Shown in pieces: positions 18,307-27,228 of a DNA stretch of 64,000 nt. Made by a program: the position numbers and the translations under genes. The DNA lies in NCBI GenBank assembly GCA_002353275.1, contig DEJH01000041.1:1-64000 (forward strand), given 5' to 3'. The DNA comes from Caryophanales bacterium UBA2753 (GTDB lineage Bacteria; Bacillota_I; Bacilli_A; RFN20; CAG-826). Below the pieces are notes generated by a model. It worked only from the letters and a program-made list of their open reading frames with translations. It did not search any database and had not been told where the DNA came from. Each line of letters opens with the position of its first letter. Position 1 is the stretch's first letter.

Positions 18307-18981
18307 CTACTTCTTCTTATTAATCACAAATTTAGTTAACACAAAAGCGACACCAATAGTGAATATTACTCCACCTAGAACAATCCCCACTACCGCTCCT
18401 GCGCTAAGAGAATATTTAGGCTGTTGAGGAGGAAGATCTTCCCAGAAAGCATAAATATCGGTAACATCTGTTATGGTAATTTCTTCTCCTGGATCATAAC
18501 TTTTTCCATCGATTAACCAGTGGTCAAATGTTTTGCCACTAGGAGCACCATATCCACAAGTAGGAAGAACATAAATGGAACCATATTCTTCTTTGGCGTT
18601 ACTCATTTCTCCGCTTCCACCATTTGAATGATAAATAATATCAAATTCATCAAAAGCCCAAATTGCTTTAATCGTGGTGTCAGCGTTTACTGTATATTCA
18701 TCATTTGGATCATATGTATCTCCATTAATATCCCAGAAAACAAAATGCATATGTTCAGGAACATCAAAAGTACAGGTTGGTAAGATAATGACTTCTCCGT
18801 CATTAGCGGTGTCATGTCTAATCGGTTCTTCTCCATCTCCTGAATAATAATAGATATTCCAAGTAACATCTTTAAACTCAGAAGAATAAACTTCCACTTT
18901 TGTCACATTGTGATTAAAAGAAAGAGTGACTCCAATCGATAAAGATATCCCTAAAGAAAGTAATAAGTTTTTAAGCTTCAT
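18307..18981 (-). CDS. secreted/anchored protein with two InlB-type repeats
   Basis: A 224-residue protein. Signal peptide (about 1-25), two Listeria-Bacteroides (InlB B) repeats (about 40-105 and 108-180, each with a GGSGE/GDGEE loop and a W at the end), a short Pro/Gln linker, one C-terminal membrane helix and KKK. The start at MKLKN is chosen because GAGGAG lies 8 nt upstream; an ATG five codons earlier is in frame. It overlaps the end of the polymerase gene by 11 nt. Probably surface exposed; no enzymatic motif. Confidence 0.8.
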   Translation of the reverse strand: MKLKNLLLSLGISLSIGVTLSFNHNVTKVEVYSSEFKDVTWNIYYYSGDGEEPIRHDTANDGEVIILPTCTFDVPEHMHFVFWDINGDTYDPNDEYTVNADTTIKAIWAFDEFDIIYHSNGGSGEMSNAKEEYGSIYVLPTCGYGAPSGKTFDHWLIDGKSYDPGEEITITDVTDIYAFWEDLPPQQPKYSLSAGAVVGIVLGGVIFTIGVAFVLTKFVINKKK

Positions 18982-20407
18982 TACTTTTCTCCTCAACTTT
19001 CTTTTCTTCTCTTTGATAATAGAGAATAAAGATTGGGAATAAGAATAAATAGATTAAATAATGGTTAGATTCAATTAAGGAATAAAGTAAGAAAGTTAAC
19101 ACTCCTAAGGAGACAGAAATAGTTAAATCTTTGTCAACTTTATAGCTCTTAATAATCACATATCCTGCATAGATTAAGAAAGTAATATAAGCTAAGAAAT
19201 AGAATAAGCCACCTTCGGTTAACACAGTGAGAAAGCCACTATGTAAGGAAATAAAGTCTTCTCCATGAGAAATAATATTCATTGGTTTAACGATTAAGTT
19301 AGGGATACCAAATCCTCTACCAAGTAACCACCAACCATTAGAAATAATTTGGAAACCATTATCCCAAATATAGCTTCTAGTTTCTAAAGAAAGTCCACCA
19401 CCAGTAATGTTTTGAATCAAATTATAAACGCTTGGTAAAATCTTCCCTTTAGTGAGATAAGGCACTCCAACTAATATCGCGGCAATAACCACAACAGAAC
19501 CGATTGATATTAAAGTAATGAGGTTTCTTTTCGCATGTTCTTTATAAGTCACAATTAAACGATAGATGACATAGATAAATGTCACTAAAACTGATAAGAG
19601 AATACCGGTTTTACAGAATGTGAAAATTAAATTAACAAATAAGAAACCTGCTAAAAGGTAATGCCACCACTTCTTAGAGAATGAATGATTGATATAGCAG
19701 AATATAATTCCAAGCATATATGTCATTCCTAATGGATTACGGTGAGAGAAAAGTGATTTCACTAAATATGGACCGATATCTCCACTACTACGGTCAATAC
19801 CAGTAACGTATTTAATAAAACCTATATATAAGTTATATTCAGTCGCATAACTATAGATTGCTAATAATATACAAACTGCAAACATGATATATCCTAAGAA
19901 CTCAATAAACTTAAGATTCTTAAATCTCTTAGGGAAAACGAATAAGCCAGAATAAATCATTAAAAGCATTCCAATATTTTCAAAGATAAAGAAAAGCTTA
20001 TGAATAGCGCTTATTTGATAATTAACTGGAACAAGATCTCCAACATGATATGGTGAAGTCATTCCTTCAGGAATAAGTCTCACCCTGACATTTTCAGTTC
20101 CAGAAGCAGGTTGAACTAAAACCGCGACTAGATTAAGTAAGATTAAAAACGCAAAAACCATAACCACATATTTGTTATATGGTTCTTTCTTTGAGAATAA
20201 TTCGATATATAGATATAAACCAAAAAAGACAATCATCATAATGCCAAAAATGGTGAATATCCATATAGGTAGTGGCATATTCGCATTTAAATCCATCTGA
20301 TTCATGAAGCTTTGACCTACTCCAATAAATAAGGCAAAAGATCCCGCCGCTAATAGGAGGAATAAATCAGAAAAACGTAATTCAAGAGAGGCAATAAATT
20401 TCTTCAT
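18971..20407 (-). CDS. O-antigen ligase/polymerase-like membrane protein
   Basis: A 478-residue polytopic protein with about 11-12 hydrophobic helices and a large extracytoplasmic loop (about 310-390). It contains FSHRNPLGM and, at the loop end, LHSGFLTVLTEGG, which resemble the conserved Arg and His-containing loops of the Wzy/WaaL (O-antigen ligase) superfamily. It is expected to join lipid-linked glycans at the outer membrane face. It sits between a lipoprotein gene (2 nt upstream) and the InlB-repeat gene, an apparent three-gene envelope operon. Confidence 0.75.
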   Translation of the reverse strand: MKKFIASLELRFSDLFLLLAAGSFALFIGVGQSFMNQMDLNANMPLPIWIFTIFGIMMIVFFGLYLYIELFSKKEPYNKYVVMVFAFLILLNLVAVLVQPASGTENVRVRLIPEGMTSPYHVGDLVPVNYQISAIHKLFFIFENIGMLLMIYSGLFVFPKRFKNLKFIEFLGYIMFAVCILLAIYSYATEYNLYIGFIKYVTGIDRSSGDIGPYLVKSLFSHRNPLGMTYMLGIIFCYINHSFSKKWWHYLLAGFLFVNLIFTFCKTGILLSVLVTFIYVIYRLIVTYKEHAKRNLITLISIGSVVVIAAILVGVPYLTKGKILPSVYNLIQNITGGGLSLETRSYIWDNGFQIISNGWWLLGRGFGIPNLIVKPMNIISHGEDFISLHSGFLTVLTEGGLFYFLAYITFLIYAGYVIIKSYKVDKDLTISVSLGVLTFLLYSLIESNHYLIYLFLFPIFILYYQREEKKVEEKSNEA

Positions 20408-20409
20408 TT

Positions 20410-21297
20410 TTAAAATTCTAATACTATTTGATAGACCATGATGCGTTTTGCCATGCTATATGGATCGTCTGGATTTGGTTGAGGGCAAACAATATGAACA
20501 TCAGTGGAGTTAACTGTATATTTAAGCGTTTGAGTTTCATCAACATCTTCTTTTTGATGAGCAGAAATATCGTTTTTCGAGCCATTAACTTCTAAATAGG
20601 TATCATAATCAACATTATGGTTTGTGTAGTATTCAGAAGAAACATATTTGGAATATGCTTCACAAACAAATGTGATTGATTTAACTATTGTGGAAAATTT
20701 TAATGTTGCATCAACATCATAAGTTCTTGATCCAAGCAAAAGCATTTGTCCGACATTTCTGCTAGGAGTAACATTCCATCCATTTTGGATTTGGAAATAT
20801 TCTCCAGAAATATTGGAAATGGATATATCTTCACTATCGATGTAATAGTGGTTAATAGTTTCAGCCAATTTATCAGGTTTATCAGTGTTTCCTTGGGTCT
20901 TAATGCCACTTTCGTCTACTGAATGAGTGACGGTGAAATCCATAGTAACTGTTTTAGTTTCTTCTTCACTCACAGTAACAGGAATAGAAACATTAAATCC
21001 TTCATATGTCGCGGTAACCGTAGTAATTTCTTCAGTTAATGGAGTGGTCAAACTAGGTGAAAAAGAGAAGTCTTCTTCATTTTCTAAATATGAAACATTG
21101 TAACTAGTCGAATCACTTTTACTAACTGTCACGGATAATCCACTAGGAGCGAAACATTCTCCAACCGAGTAATCCGCTTTTGTTGGAGAGTTAAGTAAAC
21201 TTACTCCAGTAATTGTCACAGCAGGAGTAGAAGGGTTATTTGAACAACTAGTAAATAATAAAGGTAATACTAATAATGTGAAGTAAGAACGTTTCAT
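20410..21297 (-). CDS. lipoprotein with bacterial Ig-like domain
   Basis: A 295-residue protein with a lipoprotein signal: LLFTSC, lipid-anchored Cys18. Residues 35-115 look like an Ig-like (Big_3 type) domain (KADYSVGECFAPSGLSVTV). Residues 120-295 are beta-rich with no recognised family. A GAGG site lies upstream and a TATAAT box 25 nt before the start. First gene of the operon with the O-antigen ligase-like gene. Function unknown; probably cell surface. Confidence 0.75.
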   Translation of the reverse strand: MKRSYFTLLVLPLLFTSCSNNPSTPAVTITGVSLLNSPTKADYSVGECFAPSGLSVTVSKSDSTSYNVSYLENEEDFSFSPSLTTPLTEEITTVTATYEGFNVSIPVTVSEEETKTVTMDFTVTHSVDESGIKTQGNTDKPDKLAETINHYYIDSEDISISNISGEYFQIQNGWNVTPSRNVGQMLLLGSRTYDVDATLKFSTIVKSITFVCEAYSKYVSSEYYTNHNVDYDTYLEVNGSKNDISAHQKEDVDETQTLKYTVNSTDVHIVCPQPNPDDPYSMAKRIMVYQIVLEF

Positions 21298-21348
21298 TTT
21301 ATTGGCCTCAGTAAATTGATTATACCATTTCTAATAAGAAATAGAAAA

Positions 21349-21373
21349 ACCATTATGTTTTTAATATAATGGT
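21349..21373 (+). promoter_or_regulatory. rlmD-like gene promoter within inverted repeat
   Basis: ACCATTAT (21349-21356) and ATAATGGT (21366-21373) form a perfect 8-bp inverted repeat that includes the -10 TATAAT (21365-21370). The ATG is 8 nt after the -10, implying a leaderless mRNA. Possible operator, unproven. Confidence 0.45.
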
Positions 21374-21378
21374 AAGAA

Positions 21379-22722
21379 ATGAAAAACAACATTATCAAAG
21401 GTACATGTGTTGATATCTCTTCTGAAGGAAAGGGAGTCATCAAAACAGTCTACGGAGTAATCTTTGTAGATGCTTTACTTTTGGGTGAAGAAGCCGAAAT
21501 TGAAGTGACATACGCTAGAAAAGGTGTCGCTTATGGCAAAATCAAAAGACTAATTAAAATGTCTAAAGATAGAATTCAACCACTTTGTCCCGTTTCCACT
21601 GCATGTGGAGGATGTACATTCCAAAATGCAACATATGAATACGAACTAAGATATAAGAAACATAAGGTTGAAGAAGATTTAAAAAGGATTGGTCACTTAG
21701 AAAACATCAAAGTAAATGATGCCATAAAAATGGATGATCCAAGCCATTATAGAAATAAGATTCAAGTGCCTTTTGGAAAAGAAAATAAGCGGGTTGTGTA
21801 TGGTTTTTATAAATCTAACACCCATAAAATCATTCCAATAAAAGGATGTAACATTGAAGATAAGAAAGCAGAACCAATATTAAAAGAAATCGCTTCTTTA
21901 ATGGAGAAATATCATATCGATCCATATAACGAAGATTATCGTACTGGTATCATCCGCCATGTCTTAATTAGAACAAGCTTATCCACTAATGAAATCATGG
22001 TGGTACTCGTCTCTAATGTTGATACCTTCCCAGGAAGAAATAATTTCATCAAAGAACTCACCACTAATCGAAAAGAAATCTCCACGATTATCTTTAACGT
22101 TAATAAAAGAGACACGAATGTAATTTTAGGAGAAAGCGAGAAGGTTCTTTACGGAAAAGGATATATCACTGATGAGATATTAGGTCTTAAATTCAATATC
22201 TCCTCTAAGAGTTTCTTCCAAGTTAACCCAATTCAAGTACAAAAACTATTTGGTGAAGCTCTTAAATTAGCAGACCTAAAGAAAACTGATACCGTATTAG
22301 ATGCTTACGCTGGAGTATGTACGATTGGCTTATTAGCAGCCCCACACGTTAAACACGTCACCAGTGTTGAACTCGTTAAAAGCGCAGTCATCAATGGAAG
22401 AAATAACGCAAAACTAAATAATATCAATAACATTACTATAAAAGAGGATGATTGCACTCAATATATCAATAAAGAAACCCCTTATTTTGATGTTGTAATC
22501 ATGGATCCTCCTAGAAAAGGGAGTACACCAGAATTCTTAAATGCATTATTAAAAATTAAACCATCAAGAATCGTATATATCTCTTGTGAACCATCAACTT
22601 TAGCTAGAGATCTTGAATATCTTAAAAATGATTATCAGATAACCACAGTTCAACCTGTAGACATGTTCCCTAGAAGTTTTCATGTTGAAACTGTAGCGTG
22701 TCTACAACTAAAAAAGCGATAG
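21379..22722 (+). CDS. 23S rRNA (uracil-5-)-methyltransferase, RumA/RlmCD type
   Basis: A 447-residue SAM enzyme. The N-terminal TRAM domain (1-60) precedes a Cys cluster CPVSTACGGC (about 73-82) that with another Cys binds a [4Fe-4S] cluster. The methyltransferase core has DAYAGVCTIGLLA, MDPPRKG and the catalytic SCEPSTLARDL, ending PVDMFPRSFHVETVACL. It methylates U747 and/or U1939 of 23S rRNA, and which of the two cannot be told. Promoter TATAAT 8 nt upstream, no Shine-Dalgarno. Confidence 0.92.
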   Translation: MKNNIIKGTCVDISSEGKGVIKTVYGVIFVDALLLGEEAEIEVTYARKGVAYGKIKRLIKMSKDRIQPLCPVSTACGGCTFQNATYEYELRYKKHKVEEDLKRIGHLENIKVNDAIKMDDPSHYRNKIQVPFGKENKRVVYGFYKSNTHKIIPIKGCNIEDKKAEPILKEIASLMEKYHIDPYNEDYRTGIIRHVLIRTSLSTNEIMVVLVSNVDTFPGRNNFIKELTTNRKEISTIIFNVNKRDTNVILGESEKVLYGKGYITDEILGLKFNISSKSFFQVNPIQVQKLFGEALKLADLKKTDTVLDAYAGVCTIGLLAAPHVKHVTSVELVKSAVINGRNNAKLNNINNITIKEDDCTQYINKETPYFDVVIMDPPRKGSTPEFLNALLKIKPSRIVYISCEPSTLARDLEYLKNDYQITTVQPVDMFPRSFHVETVACLQLKKR

Positions 22723-22729
22723 AATCAAA

Positions 22730-22762
22730 ATAAAAAAATAGCCATAAGGCTATTTCTATTTT
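22730..22762. terminator. bidirectional terminator
   Basis: AAATAGCC-ATAA-GGCTATTT stem, A-run on the left and CTATTTTT on the right, between convergent genes. Confidence 0.85.
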
Positions 22763-22771
22763 TGTAATGAC

Positions 22772-22996
22772 TTAATCTTTCTTAATAGCTCTTCTTAATT
22801 TCACTACGTAAATATGAGGAAGAGAACATTCTGGTTGCCATTTTTGTTCATCTACATCAGCAACTTCCCATCCTACAGATTTATATACTTGAAGTTGTTC
22901 GTCAAATGATGGACGATTCCAACATTTAATAGTTACTTGTTTTGTTTCGTATTTAGTTACTTCTTCTACTTTTGCGTCAATGATTTCCATATTCAT
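22772..22996 (-). CDS. small hypothetical protein
   Basis: A 74-residue protein beginning MNMEIIDAKV with an AGGAG site 5-6 nt upstream of the ATG. It is charged and soluble, with a conserved-looking YKSVGWEVADVDEQKW core and a basic C-terminus. No family recognised. Its terminator is shared with the rRNA methyltransferase gene. Confidence 0.65.
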   Translation of the reverse strand: MNMEIIDAKVEEVTKYETKQVTIKCWNRPSFDEQLQVYKSVGWEVADVDEQKWQPECSLPHIYVVKLRRAIKKD

Positions 22997-23034
22997 TATC
23001 TCCTATTTAATTTGATTATATCACAACAAACTTA

Positions 23035-23712
23035 TTAGAAGGAAAATTTGAAATCGCACTTATCACAATGATACATATTTCCTTTATTAATAATATGACC
23101 ACCACAACGAGGGCAGATTCTGCTTTCAATTGCTTCACTAATCTCTAATTGGTTTTCATATCGAATTTGTTTAAGATAACCAATATTTTCTAAATGTTCT
23201 TTTTTGCTTACTTTCGAAGAATTAGATTTTAATGATTTATATATGGAATCAATCTCTTCTTTACTAAGTTCTTTTTGATACGGATATGAAGAGATGAATA
23301 ATAACAAATCTTTGTAGTTAATCACGTTTTCATCCGGGATATATGGAGCGTTATTTTTAACGAAAACAACTAAAGGAATGGCCTCAATTTCTTTTGGAAG
23401 ATATTTTTTCACCATTCTTGTATGACTCTTATTTTGCTTAAGAGGATCCCCTATTCTTTCCACTTTTCCTTTAATATCTTTTAGCCAAAAAGAGTCATGC
23501 GTATCACTAATGATTTTCCCATAATAATTCTTTGTTTCAATGACAAACACCCCATGAGGATGAATCAAAACATGATCGATTTGATGAGTCATTTCACTTT
23601 TATTATTAACCAAAGTTAAATCATTAAGGATTTTATGATATTCCTTAATTTTGTTATGAAGAATGTCTTTGACTTTCTTCTCCCCTTTTGCCCCACGAGA
23701 AATCTTACTCAT
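23035..23712 (-). CDS. NERD-domain protein with C-terminal zinc finger
   Basis: A 225-residue protein. A NERD (nuclease-related) domain covers residues 1-130 with GAKGEKKV, HQIDHVLIHPHGVFVIETKNY-type core residues (Asp, Glu, Lys of a PD-(D/E)XK-like site), then a linker. It ends in a topoisomerase-type zinc finger CPRCGGHI...CDKCDFKF. The family is thought to act on DNA, but no function is established. Start at MSKISRG was preferred over a Met 12 codons earlier because the latter lies in the -10 region. Its promoter shares a palindromic -10 with the divergent membrane protein gene. Confidence 0.82.
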   Translation of the reverse strand: MSKISRGAKGEKKVKDILHNKIKEYHKILNDLTLVNNKSEMTHQIDHVLIHPHGVFVIETKNYYGKIISDTHDSFWLKDIKGKVERIGDPLKQNKSHTRMVKKYLPKEIEAIPLVVFVKNNAPYIPDENVINYKDLLLFISSYPYQKELSKEEIDSIYKSLKSNSSKVSKKEHLENIGYLKQIRYENQLEISEAIESRICPRCGGHIINKGNMYHCDKCDFKFSF

Positions 23713-23728
23713 ACATTTCTTCAAAAAA

Positions 23729-23740
23729 ATTATATATAAT
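23729..23740. promoter_or_regulatory. shared palindromic -10 element of divergent genes
   Basis: ATTATATATAAT is a perfect 12-bp palindrome that supplies a TATAAT to both strands. The plus gene starts 10 nt to the right (23751), the minus gene 16 nt to the left (23712). Confidence 0.6.
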
Positions 23741-23750
23741 GAGTTCACTT

Positions 23751-24989
23751 ATGGCAGAGAAAAAAATTAAATTAAGAGATCGAACTTTAAAAAACGATAT
23801 CAACTTCAAAGCTCCATTTTCTTATCGTGAACTTAGAATCATTGGTTGGGTATTTATTGTCCTAGCTCAAATCGCAGTAATTTTAAATTTAAATGGTAAG
23901 ATTAATCCTAATAGTGCACCATTTTTAGATGGATGGGCTAACTTCTTTCAATCTCTTTCTTATTTCTCGTTACCATTATTTTTAGTCGCCAATATGGCGT
24001 GTATCATTCAAAAAAGAAATAATTTCAAATATATGCTCCTATTTTATGGTGGGGCGGCCTTAGGTATGTATCTTTTAGGTAATTTTGTTGTCTTCCATTA
24101 TGGAAGAGGAATAATGAATTCAATAAGTCCAACTAGCTGGGGAGAAGCCGCTGATTTATTTGGATTACTTTTACCTGCCTTAGGAAAAAATGGATACGTA
24201 TTTAATATTTTCATCGATTTATTTCTTTGCTCTTTAATGTATTTCTTCCTATATTACGAACCGAAGAAATTTTTCCAAGATAAGAAGATAATTTGGTTTA
24301 GATTAATGGTCTTATTACCAATCTTTTATGAAATTGGTTCAATGGTTATTAAATTTAGAATTACATTTTTCTATATGACGATTCCTAGTTATGTCTTCTT
24401 CTTTTTAACTAGTAAACCTCCATTTATGTTATTAGCCTTCTTGTTATTAATTGTCTTATTTAAAATAGATGAGAGAAAACACATCAAGAAACTCAATAAA
24501 AGCGAAAAAGAATTAGAAGAACATAAGAAAACTAACGCTCATAATTTGGTAGTCTCAATACAAATGTCTATTATCTTTGTTATTGTCGCCATATTAGACA
24601 TTATTGTTTCATTTATCATCTTAGCTTCTGTCGCAGTAAATATGCATGCTTTAGAAGATAAAGCGCTTATACAGGCTATAATTAATCAATTAACGAATAT
24701 CGGTTTCTATGGATCTGCTACATTAGTAATCTTAATCCCAGTATTCCTTTTATTTTCATATAGGAAAGAGCCTAAAAATAAAGAAATTGATAAATTTATT
24801 CCGATTGTGGGAATTGGATTAATCTTGTTCGTCTATGTTGAGGGAATCTTCCAAACCATCACTCATCAATTGCCAATTATTATTGAGAAAATTAAAAGCA
24901 TCTTCTCTGGTGAAGATACACCTCCTGAAGAAGGTGGAGGCGGAGAATTAATTAGAAGAATCGTCCACTTTATTAGAAGTCTCAGGTAG
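23751..24989 (+). CDS. polytopic membrane protein, unknown
   Basis: A 412-residue protein with about ten hydrophobic helices, a short charged loop (KLNKSEKELEEHKK) in the middle and a Gly-rich tail. No family recognised. The start was set at MAEKKIK because the -10 TATAAT ends 10 nt before it and an earlier in-frame ATG (23739) lies inside that box. The last 42 nt overlap the convergent gtrA-like gene. Confidence 0.7.
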   Translation: MAEKKIKLRDRTLKNDINFKAPFSYRELRIIGWVFIVLAQIAVILNLNGKINPNSAPFLDGWANFFQSLSYFSLPLFLVANMACIIQKRNNFKYMLLFYGGAALGMYLLGNFVVFHYGRGIMNSISPTSWGEAADLFGLLLPALGKNGYVFNIFIDLFLCSLMYFFLYYEPKKFFQDKKIIWFRLMVLLPIFYEIGSMVIKFRITFFYMTIPSYVFFFLTSKPPFMLLAFLLLIVLFKIDERKHIKKLNKSEKELEEHKKTNAHNLVVSIQMSIIFVIVAILDIIVSFIILASVAVNMHALEDKALIQAIINQLTNIGFYGSATLVILIPVFLLFSYRKEPKNKEIDKFIPIVGIGLILFVYVEGIFQTITHQLPIIIEKIKSIFSGEDTPPEEGGGGELIRRIVHFIRSLR

Positions 24990-25544
24990 GGACTTCTTTT
25001 CTTTTAATAAGACAAATTTTTGTAATGGGAAAAGGATAAGCCCTTGCATAATTCCAATAGTCATCGCTGCGATAGTCGGGGCTAAAAATTCAAAATTCAC
25101 ATTAACTAAAGCGTTAGTAATAACCCCTTGTAACCAAGTAGAAAACGCAATTAACACTATAAGAATGGTGATATAAATGATGTAATGCCACACAGGTGCA
25201 TCACTTTTAAATGTCTTATGTTTATTTAAGATATACCCTAACGTATTAGCGATTAAATTAGATAAGAAGAATGGTAATAAATACGCCCAAGAAGAGTGAC
25301 CTACTCCTAATGTGGTTTCAGAGAAAATCTCCGCCATAAAACCAGTTAAAGGAGAATACCATCCTTTCATAAAGAAATATAAAAGGTTTACTAGACCTAG
25401 TTGAACACCAGTAATTAATAAACTTATTGCAGTGAATTTAACATATTGCCATAAAGTATTAATCCACTTGCCTTTGTTTTTAGCTTTTTCATCTACTGAA
25501 TTAAGCCAAATAGTGAATTTACTTTCTTTTTTCTTTTCTTGCAT
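24948..25544 (-). CDS. GtrA-like membrane protein
   Basis: A 198-residue protein with four hydrophobic helices and the GtrA-family core: YVKFTAISLLITGVQLGL, then NTLGYILNKHKTF. GtrA-type proteins are implicated in moving polyprenyl-phosphate-linked sugars across the membrane. Cytoplasmic N-terminal extension of about 35 charged residues and a polar tail. It overlaps the convergent neighbour by 42 bp. Confidence 0.82.
   Translation of the reverse strand: MQEKKKESKFTIWLNSVDEKAKNKGKWINTLWQYVKFTAISLLITGVQLGLVNLLYFFMKGWYSPLTGFMAEIFSETTLGVGHSSWAYLLPFFLSNLIANTLGYILNKHKTFKSDAPVWHYIIYITILIVLIAFSTWLQGVITNALVNVNFEFLAPTIAAMTIGIMQGLILFPLQKFVLLKEKKSLPETSNKVDDSSN
24975..25005 (+). terminator. terminator inside a convergent gene
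   Basis: AGAAGTC (24975-24981) and GACTTCT (24991-24997) followed by TTTCTTTT. It terminates the plus-strand membrane gene while lying wholly in the 3' coding part of the opposite gene. Confidence 0.7.
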
Positions 25545-25557
25545 ACATCTAATTATA

Positions 25558-25583
25558 GAAAAAGCTGGTAATTTAACCAGCTA
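25558..25583 (-). terminator. terminator of guanine deaminase gene
   Basis: On the minus strand AGCTGGT-TAAATT-ACCAGCT followed by TTTTTC. Confidence 0.85.
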
Positions 25584-25604
25584 ATTTCATTAATAAACAA
25601 ATAA

Positions 25605-26060
25605 TTAATATAATTTGTGAGTCATTGCTTCATATTCGGCATATAACTTAAGACATGCTTTTCGATCAAGCTCGACCACTAATTTTTGTCTTTCTTCAGG
25701 TTGTTGCATTTTATAGAACATTGCATCTCTAAAGCCAATCTTTTCTGTATCAAAGATATTACATCCATAATAAACCTTTTCAATATTGGCCCAAAGAATT
25801 GCCGCCATACACATTGGACATGGATCTCCAGTTGTGTATAATTCACAACCACTTAAATCAAAAGTGCCAAGTTTTTTACATGCTTTATGAATTGCCATCA
25901 TTTCGCCATGGCAAGTAGGATCATTGTTTTTTAAAACTTGGTTATGTCCTTTTCCGACCACCACTCCATCTTTAACGATAACAGCGCCAAAAGGCCCACC
26001 ATGTTGATTACGAATTCCCTTTCTTGCTTCGGCAATTGCCATTCTCATATATTTGTTCAT
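25605..26060 (-). CDS. guaD: guanine deaminase-like nucleobase deaminase
   Basis: A 151-residue cytidine-deaminase-fold enzyme. Zinc ligands are His51-Gly-Glu53 (HGE rather than the commoner HAE) and PCPMC (Cys81, Cys84). A GGPFGAVIVKDG block and the long C-terminal part with IGFRDAMFY match guanine deaminase GuaD rather than TadA, which is encoded separately at 38.4 kb. It would convert guanine to xanthine. The stand-alone gene is followed by a terminator. The HGE variant leaves some doubt on substrate. Confidence 0.8.
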   Translation of the reverse strand: MNKYMRMAIAEARKGIRNQHGGPFGAVIVKDGVVVGKGHNQVLKNNDPTCHGEMMAIHKACKKLGTFDLSGCELYTTGDPCPMCMAAILWANIEKVYYGCNIFDTEKIGFRDAMFYKMQQPEERQKLVVELDRKACLKLYAEYEAMTHKLY

Positions 26061-26092
26061 TTTGCTATACCTGCTTTCTTAACTATTTTAAA

Positions 26093-27124
26093 TTATTTTT
26101 GTTTTTCTTTCCACTTGATATATACACGCTGATAATATTCTTTCCAAGTCTTCTCAAGTACATTCTTATTATAGAAATCTGAGATGAATTTTGAGTTCTC
26201 TACTTGTTCATTATAGTAGGTTACATCGTTTTTAAGCTTATTTATCTGTTCACTGAACTCATTAACGTTAGAGCCACTAACATATTTACCAAAAAGAATA
26301 GGTCGATAAAGTTCAAGATCTCTTACTAAAATCGGCTTATGAATATTTGCTATTTCTAATATTGTCATTGGGAAAAGTTCCATAAATGATGGCATAAATA
26401 ATATATCCGCACAATTGAAGATTTCATTCATGTAAATTCTGTCTAAAATTGGAATATGAACGACATTTTGCGGTAAATTTTTAAACATTTTGCGGTATTT
26501 TCGATATCCGTGCATAATTCTTCCAAACGAGAATCCACCTACCCAAATAAAGCAAAATTCAGGATTATTTTTAGCGACTTCAATAAAGTCATCAATTCCT
26601 TTTCTGGTTTGAATTTGTCCACAACCCAAAACCACAAATTTATCTAATGGAATATGATATTTTTCTTTTAATTCTTTTATTTTATCTTCTTCTAATTTAA
26701 AGAATTTTGAGTGGTCAACATAATTAGGAATATAGGTTATTTTATTAGAAGGAATTTTTAAGTCTTCTAAGTCTTTAATAAAGCAAGGATTAACCACTAC
26801 TAATTCATCAGCTTTACGATAGAAATTTTCTACGTATCGATCAAATATCTTTTCCGCAAGTTTTGGTAGCTTTATACTCTCGTGATTTTTAGCAGGAATA
26901 AAGTGAACATAAACAATGTTGAGATGTTTTTTGTTCATTCTCCATTTGTATGTCGGATTGACAGAGTGAATATGGTAGATATCAAAATTTGATTTTCGAG
27001 AATTGATTTCAACATCAAAAGCATCAATCCCTTTGACAAGATTAACTTGCTCTAAATAAGCGCTACTCACTCCTTGTCCAGGAGCGGAGTCTGCTCGACT
27101 TAACATATTGATACGTATTTTCAT
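26093..27124 (-). CDS. family 4 glycosyltransferase
   Basis: A 343-residue GT-B retaining glycosyltransferase. N-terminal Gly-rich loop APGQGVSSAY, a PNYVDHSKF block between the two Rossmann lobes, GCGQIQTRKGIDDFIE, and FMPSFMELFPMTILEIA with the E-x7-E region. The layout is like glycolipid or polysaccharide mannosyl/glucosyltransferases. Donor and acceptor cannot be inferred. Separated from guaD by 32 nt on the same strand. Confidence 0.85.
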   Translation of the reverse strand: MKIRINMLSRADSAPGQGVSSAYLEQVNLVKGIDAFDVEINSRKSNFDIYHIHSVNPTYKWRMNKKHLNIVYVHFIPAKNHESIKLPKLAEKIFDRYVENFYRKADELVVVNPCFIKDLEDLKIPSNKITYIPNYVDHSKFFKLEEDKIKELKEKYHIPLDKFVVLGCGQIQTRKGIDDFIEVAKNNPEFCFIWVGGFSFGRIMHGYRKYRKMFKNLPQNVVHIPILDRIYMNEIFNCADILFMPSFMELFPMTILEIANIHKPILVRDLELYRPILFGKYVSGSNVNEFSEQINKLKNDVTYYNEQVENSKFISDFYNKNVLEKTWKEYYQRVYIKWKEKQK

Positions 27125-27228
27125 GTATCTCTATTTTAAATAAATAGAAGAGATAAAGAAACTATTTAATTTTAGACGGTAAGTATCTTATAATTGAGAT
27201 ACTTTGCTACAAAAAGGAGGTAATAATA

